From an uncultured Sutterella sp. (lineage in GTDB: Bacteria > Pseudomonadota > Gammaproteobacteria > Burkholderiales > Burkholderiaceae_F), in NCBI GenBank assembly GCA_900757865.1, contig CAAEPH010000017.1:1-12221 (forward strand): DNA of 12,221 nucleotides. Reading direction: 5' to 3'. This document shows, piece by piece, positions 1-6,124 of the stretch. Both the position numbers and the translations under genes were made by a program. The notes under the pieces are model-generated. The model was not told the DNA's origin. It was given only the letters and a program-made list of their open reading frames with translations, and ran no database searches. How positions within the stretch are numbered: position 1 is the stretch's first letter; every line of letters begins with the position of its first letter.

Positions 1-99
1 TTGAAATATCGCTCCCCTAAAGAATTTAAGGAAGCGATATCTCATAGTGGCGTTTAAATCGCCGTTGTTAAAACTGTCTCACAAAGTGGGGATAGTTCA
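1..99 (+). mobile_element. Right end of an IS3-family insertion sequence (partial)
   Basis: The first 57 bases read as the last 18 codons of a transposase (LKYRSPKEFKEAISHSGV, then TAA). The YRSP-EF/EY ending is typical of the DDE transposase (OrfB) of IS3-family elements. Eighteen bases after the stop lies a 25-base terminal inverted repeat (75-99) that reads TGAACTATCCCC from the outside and ends in TG/CA, as IS3-family ends do. The rest of the element lies left of the window, so intactness, group and target duplication cannot be judged. It marks the left border of the accessory stretch. Confidence 0.75.
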
Positions 100-138
100 G
101 TGAGCCGAGGGCTTGAGGATTTTTAATTATGTAGAAAT

Positions 139-1215
139 CTACGTGATTAAAGCGTGCGCCTTTCTGATTGACTGGCAGATTTGCTTAAGCTTTTCTATGA
201 AGGAGTTTGTATCCACAAAGTAGTTTGGGTAGGCGGTTTTTAACTCTTTCATGTTTTTAGACGCAACAAGCACAACGTCAATGTTTTTGTTTTCCCGCTC
301 GTCGTTTTCCGCTATCTTGTACATCCACGTCGCCAGCTCTAACTGTTGTTCAGTAAACGGAACAAATGAAACGCTTTTCGAAACTGAGTTCATGATCAAG
401 AGATAGTACTCGGTTGTTTTCCCGTTTTTAACGCCGTCCAAAGTCTGAACGGCCTGAGTAAATGCCGAGAGTCGATCAAATACACCGAGTTCAGATTCCA
501 ATATCTCGAACTCATCAACGATTTCGATAGGTGTTTTCTTCGAAAGGCTTTCAAGTACGGGCTGTTTTTCTTCGATTGAGAATAACGCGCTACTTAACTT
601 GAAGAAGTGTTTTACTCTTTCGTCGCCCTCGCCTGATTTAAACGCAGACTTTTCGATAGCCCCTAATGTTTCTACTGCTGTTGCCCAGTAGTGCTGTAAG
701 GCTGTTCGAATCTGAACCTCAACAAGTAACCCGTTTAATTCTGGATGTTGTGAGGCGTGATACTTAAAGACTTGATGAATCCCTCGGTAGCCGTCAGGCT
801 TTGGGCGTTCGATGTAGTCCTTAGGAGGAACGATAACCTCATGGCGATGATGCCCGTTTGTAATGGCGTCGTGGAGTTTTCTCACCTCTTCGATGTTGTT
901 TACGACTGCACGCACTCCGCCGATGTCTTGCATTCTGTCTAACTGCATTTTCTCAATGCGTTTTAGCTTTCCGACAATTGACGGCGTACGCTTTAGGCGT
1001 TGAGCAACAATCGATTTTTTGATTTTTAGTGTCTTGATCTTGTCATTAACCAGCGTTTTAATTGTATTGATTGGCTGATAGTAACAAGCACGCCATTCTG
1101 AAAGCGTGTCCATTGCCTCTTTAAGCTCCTCGCTGTTTGGGTTATCGGCGCGTAGGATTTCACCCGCGCGTCTAACCGATTTTTTAGAAGGAACGTTGAT
1201 TATTTCTTGTGCCAT
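139..1215 (-). CDS. Stand-alone RelA/SpoT-domain nucleotide pyrophosphokinase (possible toxSAS or alarmone synthetase)
   Basis: A 358-residue protein with one RelA/SpoT synthetase domain at about residues 45-215 and no HD hydrolase, TGS or ACT domain. Family motifs appear in order: the basic RLKRTPSIVGKLKR segment (73-86) equivalent to the substrate-binding R/K-x-K...SI..K stretch; DIGGVR with the Mg-ligand Asp97; KDYIERPKPDGYRGIH (132-147) with the guanine-stacking Tyr143; and VEVQIRT with the second acidic catalytic residue, Glu166. Synthesis chemistry therefore looks intact. The family moves pyrophosphate from ATP to GDP/GTP, or in toxic members to other acceptors such as the tRNA CCA end. 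Residues 215-358 form an extension I do not recognise. The start is ATG with a weak GGA upstream. The gene is AT-rich beside the core genes and lies between mobile-element remnants, so transfer is likely. No adjacent antitoxin is evident. Whether it is housekeeping, toxic or defensive cannot be read from sequence. Confidence 0.8.
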   Translation of the reverse strand: MAQEIINVPSKKSVRRAGEILRADNPNSEELKEAMDTLSEWRACYYQPINTIKTLVNDKIKTLKIKKSIVAQRLKRTPSIVGKLKRIEKMQLDRMQDIGGVRAVVNNIEEVRKLHDAITNGHHRHEVIVPPKDYIERPKPDGYRGIHQVFKYHASQHPELNGLLVEVQIRTALQHYWATAVETLGAIEKSAFKSGEGDERVKHFFKLSSALFSIEEKQPVLESLSKKTPIEIVDEFEILESELGVFDRLSAFTQAVQTLDGVKNGKTTEYYLLIMNSVSKSVSFVPFTEQQLELATWMYKIAENDERENKNIDVVLVASKNMKELKTAYPNYFVDTNSFIEKLKQICQSIRKAHALIT

Positions 1216-1388
1216 TTCGAATCCAATTTAAACGTTAGTCAACGAGATAAAAATGGGTACTCTTTCTATATTGCCCTAACTATTATTGAGATTCAATCAA
1301 AACTGCGTAAATGCGTACCATCCTCATTCTTTAGTAGTACCCCATCGCGTCTGTTTTAGCGAGGCTTAAAGCTGGTTCGACCCTCAGA
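1216..1388. other. Divergent intergenic region between the RelA/SpoT-like gene and the small phage-like operon
   Basis: This AT-rich 173-base spacer must hold the start signals of two divergent units. On the plus strand a weak candidate pair is TTGAGA (1286-1291) and TAAATG (1308-1313), 16 bases apart. I see no convincing minus-strand -35/-10 pair, no clear operator and no open frame with a start codon. Confidence 0.3.
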
Positions 1389-1631
1389 GTGGAGAAGGTG
1401 GCTAATCTCCCTAAAAATCTTCGACCAGGTCAGAAAAAACGACTGAAGAGTGATTTTTACGCATATGGATACCGTTACGGCACCAATCGGTTTTACTTAC
1501 CTTTATATCGTTGCTCTGTCAATATCCGTGAGGCGGTGGATTATTGGGCGATAAGTCCTTTAGCTGCAACGAAATACTACAACGGAAGTGGGAGAGAAGG
1601 TGAAGAACATCTTCTCTCTGCTGAGGAGTGA
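1389..1631 (+). CDS. Small hypothetical protein, first gene of a two-gene phage-like operon
   Basis: An 80-residue protein, basic at the N-terminus (KNLRPGQKKRLKSDFY) and rich in aromatic residues (YAYGYRYG). The segment NIREAVDYWAISPLAATKYYNG vaguely recalls a helix-turn-helix, as in small phage regulators, but I do not recognise a family. The frame is open upstream to about 1338 without a start codon, so the start is GTG 1389 or GTG 1398; neither has an ideally spaced ribosome binding site. The gene ends 6 bases before the next ATG and its last codons contain that gene's GAGGAG site, so the two are probably co-transcribed and translationally coupled. Confidence 0.5.
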   Translation: MEKVANLPKNLRPGQKKRLKSDFYAYGYRYGTNRFYLPLYRCSVNIREAVDYWAISPLAATKYYNGSGREGEEHLLSAEE

Positions 1632-1637
1632 GGCTAT

Positions 1638-1967
1638 ATGGAGGAAATTGACCGACTTCTCGAAAATTGGGGGAGGTGGGCACGGAACGGCTCCGTGAAA
1701 AGCCCGGTCTCACCGACATGGCTCGTCATGCGTACTTTACAGATGTATGGCAAGGCCGAGATTGAGGAGCCTGAATGCGGAGCAAGGGCAAGCAAGCCGG
1801 TCGACGAGGAAGAGGCGCTCCTGGTTAACGCATCGCTGCAAAAACTGCCGTGTGTGCTTTTTGAGGATCGGGTAGGAAAACAGCTCTTGATGGAGATCTA
1901 CCTGAAGCCTTGGATGCCTTTCCCGGGCACCATCGATTTCGATGGTAATAGAAGACGTAGCCACTAG
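1638..1967 (+). CDS. Phage antitermination protein Q-like small protein (tentative)
   Basis: A 109-residue protein. Its first 20 residues (IDRLLENWGRWARNG) and the following MRT...DEEEALLVNASLQKLP block follow the layout of phage antitermination Q-type proteins of Proteobacteria: an N-terminal WGRWAR helix, then an acidic segment and 'VDxAVxxLP'. The helix-turn-helix that usually follows is not visible in this frame or in the two others. Residues 75-109 (VLFEDRVGKQLLMEIYLKPW...) look unlike it, so the C-terminus may be replaced or truncated. The ATG has a GAGGAG site (1623-1628) 9 bases upstream. The TAG stop lies within the following terminator hairpin. In phages, such proteins let RNA polymerase read through into late genes; here no late genes follow, so any role is unclear. 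Confidence 0.45.
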   Translation: MEEIDRLLENWGRWARNGSVKSPVSPTWLVMRTLQMYGKAEIEEPECGARASKPVDEEEALLVNASLQKLPCVLFEDRVGKQLLMEIYLKPWMPFPGTIDFDGNRRRSH

Positions 1968-1993
1968 CTGCTGTTAGTGGCTTTGTTTTTATT
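1959..1993 (+). terminator. Rho-independent terminator of the small phage-like operon
   Basis: A perfect 8-bp stem, AGCCACTA (1959-1966) with TAGTGGCT (1975-1982), has an 8-base loop and is followed by TTGTTTTTATT. The stop codon of the upstream gene (1965-1967) lies in the left arm, so translation runs into the hairpin. Confidence 0.8.
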
Positions 1994-2022
1994 CAGAACC
2001 GAAATCGTGAGCGATTTTGCCT

Positions 2023-3487
2023 CCCGAACTCCTGCTTAGATGATTCGTCTTAGCACTGATTAAGATAAAATCAGGCTTCATCATGCTCCCGAAATTTCCG
2101 TAAACTAACTCCTAGTCTATTTGAGTAATGGGTTAGTTATGCCGCGTAAACCTTCAGCAACGGGACCGTCTTGGAGCTTCTACATCACCAGAGATAAAAA
2201 GTACGGCCACCAGTACGTTATTGGCTCATTCAGTAAATGGGACGTCGCTAAGCAACAACCTCGCATTGCCGAACGGGTACATGTTGGTCGGCTCCGTGAG
2301 GACGGTTCTATACGTCCCGGCAAAACCTTCCTTCAAAAATTTCCTCAGTATGCCGGTCAGGAGCTGTTTTTCTATGAAAACAAACTTCTTGATTGAGCGG
2401 CTTATTTGTTGGCTAATCCAGATGCGAATCTCGAAGAGCAAGACGTTGATGACTCTTGCGATCTAAAGACACCGAAATCACGCGAAGAAATTGTGGAGGA
2501 GGATTGGAGGTGCGTTGTACGCACCTGCGGTCCATCTTATGCCGCTTGGTTTCATCTTCATCAAAGTGGCCAACTTGATACCCTACAAACCGTATTTGGC
2601 GAGCAGGATGGTTCGCTTTATGCGGCACTGGCTGTTTATCTTTTCTGTGGCGGTAAAGCCATGCAAAACTTCCCAGATTGGTTGAGCCGTACGTATTTAC
2701 CAAAGATAGAACCTGTTGATGGCCAGCGTATTTCTGAGTTGCTTTCAAAAGTGGATCAATCGAAGATGGATCATTATTTCAAACTTCGATTTGAGCAGTT
2801 GCTTGATACCGCACGAAAGAAGCGCGCTCTTGCCAATGACCAACATGAGCGGCACCGTCGCCCGCTTACCATTGCCTTTGACAGTACTAGCATCTCGACG
2901 TACTCCGAAACAATCGATCACGCTGAATACGGACATGCCAAACGCGGTCCAGACCTTAAACAGGTAAATCTTGCGCTCGTTTGTGACCAGCTCAGCGGTG
3001 AAGTGATCTACGCCTACGAATATTCGGGTTCGATCAACGACCGTGGCAGTTTTGACCACATTCTGGAGAATATGGTGCAAGCAGGCTTTGCGTTGAATGA
3101 GGTAGAACTGGTGCTTGATCGCGGTTACAAGTCCATGCACAACATCCAAAAACAACTTAATGCTGGCCTCAAATTTTTACAAGGCCTTCCTATTGATGAG
3201 GATACGTAGGGAAACTTTTCTTATTCACATTAGTTACGTCACTAAGAACAAGACTCTCTCGAACAATGAGGCAAACAGCCGAAGAAACTCATAAACCGAT
3301 TCCAGGAAACTCCCTCGACAAGGTGCTTGAGCGATTGGCTGGTGTAGTGATACGACGCTATGGTAATCGACAGGTTTGGAAACCTGAAATGATTACTAAA
3401 AAGCAGCGAGAGTGTTTCTCGCTGCTTAGTGTGCCCCCTCCTACCGGGCTTTTCTCTAATTAGGAGTTATGCGCCCGGGAGTTCAGG
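2023..3487 (+). mobile_element. Degenerate IS1634-type insertion sequence (IS4 superfamily)
   Basis: The element contains a broken IS1634-like transposase. Candidate ends are CCCGAACTCCTG at 2023-2034 and its imperfect inverse CGGGAGTTCAGG at 3476-3487 (10 of 12 positions pair). A second imperfect pair, ACTCCTA-type, lies further in (about 2107-2113 and near 3461-3470). I could not identify a clean target duplication, so the exact borders are tentative. The right border abuts the terminator of the mog gene, so insertion there spared that operon. The element cannot encode a functional transposase. Confidence 0.55.
2139..3463 (+). pseudogene. IS1634-family transposase, broken by a nonsense codon, an internal deletion and a frame change
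   Basis: The ATG at 2139 opens a frame beginning MPRKPSATGPSW. It is stopped by TGA at 2394-2396 after 85 codons, then continues in the same frame (AAYLLANPDANLEEQDV) to TAG at 3207-3209. This part carries the first two DDE acidic residues: Asp in IAFDSTSISTYS (about 2871-2906) and Asp in LVLDRGYKS (about 3109-3135). From about 3200 the similarity continues in another frame with a typical C-terminal region (GKLFLFTLVTSLRTR...KKQRECFSLLSVPPP) to TAG at 3461-3463. The Y-x2-R-x3-E-type region with the third catalytic residue is missing between the two parts. The pieces total roughly 435 codons against about 500-600 for intact relatives, as I recall them, so a deletion of the order of 100 or more codons is inferred. 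Confidence 0.8.
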
Positions 3488-3519
3488 AAGAACAGCCTCG
3501 TGCGATGTCAACGAGGCTG
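3483..3519 (-). terminator. Rho-independent terminator of the darP-mog operon
   Basis: A perfect 9-bp stem, CAGCCTCGT (3493-3501) with ACGAGGCTG (3511-3519), has a 9-base loop. Read on the minus strand it is followed by TTCTTCC, a pyrimidine-rich tail. It lies 27 bases past the mog-fusion stop codon, and its tail touches the putative right end of the IS1634-type element. Confidence 0.65.
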
Positions 3520-3546
3520 GCAAAATCATGGTGAATTGGCGACAGA

Positions 3547-4935
3547 TTAGCGGTTCAGGAAGCTGGCGAGATCTTGCATTTCCTCTTCATCTAATTGATG
3601 GTCCATATTGTAGGTTTGGAAATAGAATTGAGGGTGGTATTCCTGCACCACTTGAGCACCACGCTGAGCAATAAGCGGAGAAACAATGGAGTCAAAAGCG
3701 CCGTTAGCCATGAAAATAGGTGTCTGACGCCCCGCATCTGTGAGCTCGGCACGTACCTTATGAGCAAGGGGAACGTAACCCGATAACGCAAATATGCCAC
3801 CTAACGGTTTGTCGAGGTGAATGCCTGCATATAAAGCAACGGTAGCTCCCTGAGAGAAGCCCCCTAAATAGATATCTTTACGATCAACCCCATCTTTTTC
3901 TAACTGCTCAATGAGCGCCATAATGCGTCGCGTGCTGTGTTTGAGTCCTTCTTCGTCTTCTTTTTCGTCAAGACGATCGGATTTGATGTCGTACCAAGCG
4001 CGTAGAGGATAACCGGGATGCAGAGTAAGCGTGCGCACAGGGGCGTTTGGCAGAATTACCTGAGTGAGCGGTCCGCCAAAATGCAAAATATCATCAGCAA
4101 AGGATGAGAAGTCTGTGTTATCCACCCCCATACCGTGCAACATAATCACGAACTTTTTCGGCGTCTGATTACCGGCTTGACGAGGACGAGTGAAGAGAAG
4201 ATCGTCTCCCACAAAGGGTTCGACAGGGGGCATTTTTTGAGCAGGTTCTGCTGGTTTAACCGGTGCCTCGACAATTTTGTCTTCTTTGGCAATTGGCTTA
4301 CTGGGTTGATCGCTTGAATTTGTTTGAGGGCGTTGAGCACTCTTGGGGCGGAACGCTTTAATTACATCCTCGTTTGTTTCAATATAGGGGCCCTCGATCA
4401 AATCAATGCAATAAGGGACCGCTGCAAAAATGCCATTGACGATAACCTTCCCGTCATTATCTTTAAGGCCTTCTAAGGTTTCCGCAATGGCTTTAGGACG
4501 ACCAGGAAGGTTAATGATTAGGGCTGCATGGTCAGGCGTTTCACGAAGAACGGCAACTTGACGCGAGAGAATAGCCGTTGGCACAAAATGCCCAGAGATG
4601 GAGCGCATTTGTTCGCCGAAACCGGGCATCTCACGCGTAGCAACGGCCAAGGTCGCTTCAGGCGTGACGTCACGACGAGCTGGCCCTGTGCCTCCCGTTG
4701 TGAGGATGAGGTCACAACCAATAATATCGACCAATTCACGCAAGGTTTTTTCTATGGTGAATTGCTCATCGGGAATGAGGCGCTTATGAATTTTGAGAGG
4801 GTTTTTGATCGCTTTACGGCACCAACTTTCTAGAGCTGGAATGCCTTCATCATCATAAATGCCACGACTGGCTCGGTCGGAGATGGAAACCAAACCTAAG
4901 ATCAGTTCATTTTCACTACTGCGTGGGGGTTTCAT
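3547..4935 (-). CDS. mog: MogA molybdopterin adenylyltransferase fused to a carboxylesterase-type alpha/beta hydrolase
   Basis: A 462-residue protein, over twice the usual Mog length (about 195). Residues 10-200 closely follow E. coli MogA: GLVSISDRAS, LIPDE with Asp56 (equivalent of Asp49), TTGGTGPARRD with Asp89 (equivalent of Asp82), REMPGFGEQM, NLPGRPK and a closing AFRPKSA. This domain adenylates molybdopterin before molybdenum insertion. After a Pro/Ala/Lys/Glu-rich linker (about 201-245) comes a cytosolic-type phospholipase/carboxylesterase domain: LHGMG (266-270), the nucleophile elbow GGFSQGA with Ser361, Asp415 in NGAFDSIVSP and His446 in NMDHQLDEEE, a complete Ser-Asp-His triad. 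No signal peptide is visible. The ATG has an AGGAG site just upstream. The gene lies 42 bases after darP on the same strand and ends before a terminator. Both catalytic sets look intact; the hydrolase substrate is unknown. Confidence 0.93.
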   Translation of the reverse strand: MKPPRSSENELILGLVSISDRASRGIYDDEGIPALESWCRKAIKNPLKIHKRLIPDEQFTIEKTLRELVDIIGCDLILTTGGTGPARRDVTPEATLAVATREMPGFGEQMRSISGHFVPTAILSRQVAVLRETPDHAALIINLPGRPKAIAETLEGLKDNDGKVIVNGIFAAVPYCIDLIEGPYIETNEDVIKAFRPKSAQRPQTNSSDQPSKPIAKEDKIVEAPVKPAEPAQKMPPVEPFVGDDLLFTRPRQAGNQTPKKFVIMLHGMGVDNTDFSSFADDILHFGGPLTQVILPNAPVRTLTLHPGYPLRAWYDIKSDRLDEKEDEEGLKHSTRRIMALIEQLEKDGVDRKDIYLGGFSQGATVALYAGIHLDKPLGGIFALSGYVPLAHKVRAELTDAGRQTPIFMANGAFDSIVSPLIAQRGAQVVQEYHPQFYFQTYNMDHQLDEEEMQDLASFLNR

Positions 4936-4977
4936 TTATACAACTCCTTGAATACGTTTGCTTTAGCTTCGAGTGCG

Positions 4978-5550
4978 CTAGACCTGAGACGATGTTTCGT
5001 CACTGTCATCATCTTCTTTAAAGAGGTCTAGAGGTTGCTCGAGAAGAGAAAAGAGAAAACGATAAAGGGCTCTGGCGCTCGCTGGAGCTTTGCCAAGATC
5101 ACGTTCTTTGCGAGCGTTGCGAATTAAGGTACGTAATTGAGGAATATCTACTTCGGGATGTTCGTTAATGAATTTTGTGACTGCATCATCCGAAGCTAGC
5201 ATTTGCTCACGCAAGGTCTCACAGCGATGCAACAACGCAACCGAAGCACGCGCTTCACCCGTGACGCGATCAATCGCTTCACGAACGGCAACGGGATCCA
5301 TGTGTCGCATTTTTTTCCCGATTAACTGAAGTTGGCGTCGTTGAGCACCAAAGGATTTCATGCGACGAAATTCCACAATTTCAACCAAGACATCCTCGGG
5401 TAAGCCGATTCGCTTGAGTTGCTCGTCACTTAAACGGGTCATCTCTTTGCCGAGATTTTGCAGTTCGTTTTGTTCGCGCTTGAGTTGGGATTTCGATGGA
5501 CCACGAAATTCCATTTCGTCGTCTTCATCGTAAAGATTGGGTTGTGACAT
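4978..5550 (-). CDS. darP: Dual-action ribosomal maturation protein DarP (YjgA, DUF615 family)
   Basis: A 190-residue helical, highly charged protein matching the DarP/YjgA family in length and layout. It has an acidic N-terminus (YDEDDEMEFRGPSKSQLKRE), the segment LPEDVLVEIVEFRRMKSFGAQRRQLQLIGKKMR (about 51-83), and an ALYRFLFSLLEQ motif near residues 161-172 with an acidic tail. In E. coli DarP binds 50S precursors and helps late large-subunit assembly, including 23S rRNA folding around the peptidyltransferase centre. The ATG at 5550 has no strong ribosome binding site; the next in-frame Met is too far inside the conserved region to be the start. It is the first gene of a likely darP-mog operon. 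A terminator for an upstream small RNA (5681-5722) insulates it, so its own promoter should lie in 5551-5680, where I see no clear one. Confidence 0.9.
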   Translation of the reverse strand: MSQPNLYDEDDEMEFRGPSKSQLKREQNELQNLGKEMTRLSDEQLKRIGLPEDVLVEIVEFRRMKSFGAQRRQLQLIGKKMRHMDPVAVREAIDRVTGEARASVALLHRCETLREQMLASDDAVTKFINEHPEVDIPQLRTLIRNARKERDLGKAPASARALYRFLFSLLEQPLDLFKEDDDSDETSSQV

Positions 5551-5680
5551 GATGATTTTGGCCAGTTCTTGAGCAATAGAAAAGAGTTTTTAAGAGTCTC
5601 TTATGATACAGATTACTCCTCGTTTATGGCGGGTAACACTGAGGGTGATGTGGTGGGAGTCGGGACATTTTCAAGCAAGA

Positions 5681-5722
5681 AGAATAAAGAAAGGCGGATG
5701 AGCCCTGTCAAACTCATCCGCC
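5681..5722 (-). terminator. Rho-independent terminator of the candidate small RNA
   Basis: A perfect 10-bp stem, GGCGGATGAG (5693-5702) with CTCATCCGCC (5713-5722), has a 10-base loop. On the minus strand it is followed by TTTCTTTATTCT, a good U-rich tail, while on the plus strand no T run follows. This fixes the direction of the transcript as minus. Confidence 0.85.
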
Positions 5723-5847
5723 CTATGGTTCCAGAAACAAATGGTGCCGGAGAAAAGCACTGTCAGGGAAACAGTTCCAAGCTTCTGTTTCCTCGCAACC
5801 ACTACCGACCCCTTGGTAGCTTTGTTGGTTGCGTCTTGTTTCCTGTT
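5682..5847 (-). ncRNA. Candidate structured small RNA of unknown family (about 166 nt)
   Basis: A promoter-like pair and a strong terminator on the same strand bracket a non-coding segment with several paired arms, written here in minus-strand sense. CAGGAAACAA near the 5' end (5845-5836) can pair with TTGTTTCTG (5740-5732) as a closing stem with one bulge. CGCAACCA and TGGTTGCG form a hairpin (about 5832-5794) with inner CTACC/GGTAG pairing. GGAAACAG pairs with CTGTTTCC (about 5792-5767), and GTGC with GCAC (5761-5746). The 5' CAGGAAACA can also pair with the internal CTGTTTCC, giving an alternative fold. No reading frame with a plausible start and ribosome binding site is visible. I do not recognise tmRNA, RNase P RNA, SRP RNA or a tRNA. 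It is not convincingly 6S RNA, which folds as one long rod. A regulatory RNA is the likeliest reading. Confidence 0.6.
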
Positions 5848-5853
5848 GAGTTA

Positions 5854-5882
5854 ACTATACGCATTTAACTTGATTAAATCAA
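5854..5882 (-). promoter_or_regulatory. Sigma70-type promoter of the candidate small RNA
   Basis: On the minus strand, TTGATT (5882-5877) and TATAGT (5859-5854) are separated by exactly 17 bases. Each matches its consensus hexamer at four or five of six positions. The expected start site is near A 5847, directly before the folded segment. Confidence 0.65.
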
Positions 5883-5939
5883 TAAGGAAAGGATGAAATA
5901 GTTGATTAAAATGCTAGGGATTTGATTTAGCGCAATAAA

Positions 5940-5954
5940 TGATAGTGATTCTCA
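5940..5954. promoter_or_regulatory. Predicted Fur box
   Basis: TGATAGTGATTCTCA matches the 7-1-7 Fur consensus (TGATAAT-n-ATTATCA) at 12 of 14 defined positions. A further half-like GATTATCA lies at 5974-5981. It sits about 93 bases upstream of the predicted small-RNA start and about 185 bases before queA. Neither distance fits classical promoter occlusion of the promoters I propose, so the regulated transcript is uncertain. Confidence 0.5.
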
Positions 5955-5996
5955 TTCGTTAAGACTCGCTTAAGATTATCATCCGTGCTCAAAAAC

Positions 5997-6088
5997 GTGA
6001 CTTTTGTGACAATGTGGTGACGTGAGATAGCACGCCATAATGGAAAAATGGCCATTTTCTTACCTCATTGAGAAAACTTGGGTAGAAT
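5997..6088 (+). promoter_or_regulatory. Possible queA promoter region with GTGAC repeats and a 14-bp palindrome
   Basis: Three GTGAC words start at 5997, 6006 and 6017. A perfect palindrome AAAATGGCCATTTT spans 6045-6058. Directly after it come TTACCT (6060-6065) and, 17 bases later, TAGAAT (6083-6088, five of six to the -10 consensus). A start near 6095 would give a leader of about 30 bases before the queA ATG. The -35 is weak, so the palindrome may be an activator or repressor site; this is inference from position. Confidence 0.35.
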
Positions 6089-6124
6089 CACACACTTTCT
6101 CTTCATTCTTTGGCCGGTACAGCC

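Noticed and set aside
757..942. Plus-strand frame opposite the RelA/SpoT-like gene
   Set aside because: It is a shadow of a minus-strand gene whose family motifs span the same bases, and it shows no protein-like features.
1519..1964. Minus-strand frames opposite the small phage-like operon
   Set aside because: The plus-strand pair has coupled spacing, a ribosome binding site and a terminator; the minus frames have none and look low-complexity.
5720..5850. tRNA, tmRNA, SRP RNA or RNase P RNA in the small-RNA segment
   Set aside because: There is no T-loop (GTTCGANTC) or CCA end, no SRP GGAAGGAAGCAG-type loop, and the segment is too short for tmRNA or RNase P RNA.
5569..5868. Open plus-strand frame of 99 codons between darP and queA
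   Set aside because: It has a non-ATG start without a convincing ribosome binding site, no recognisable protein features, and it runs antisense through the terminator and stems of the candidate small RNA.
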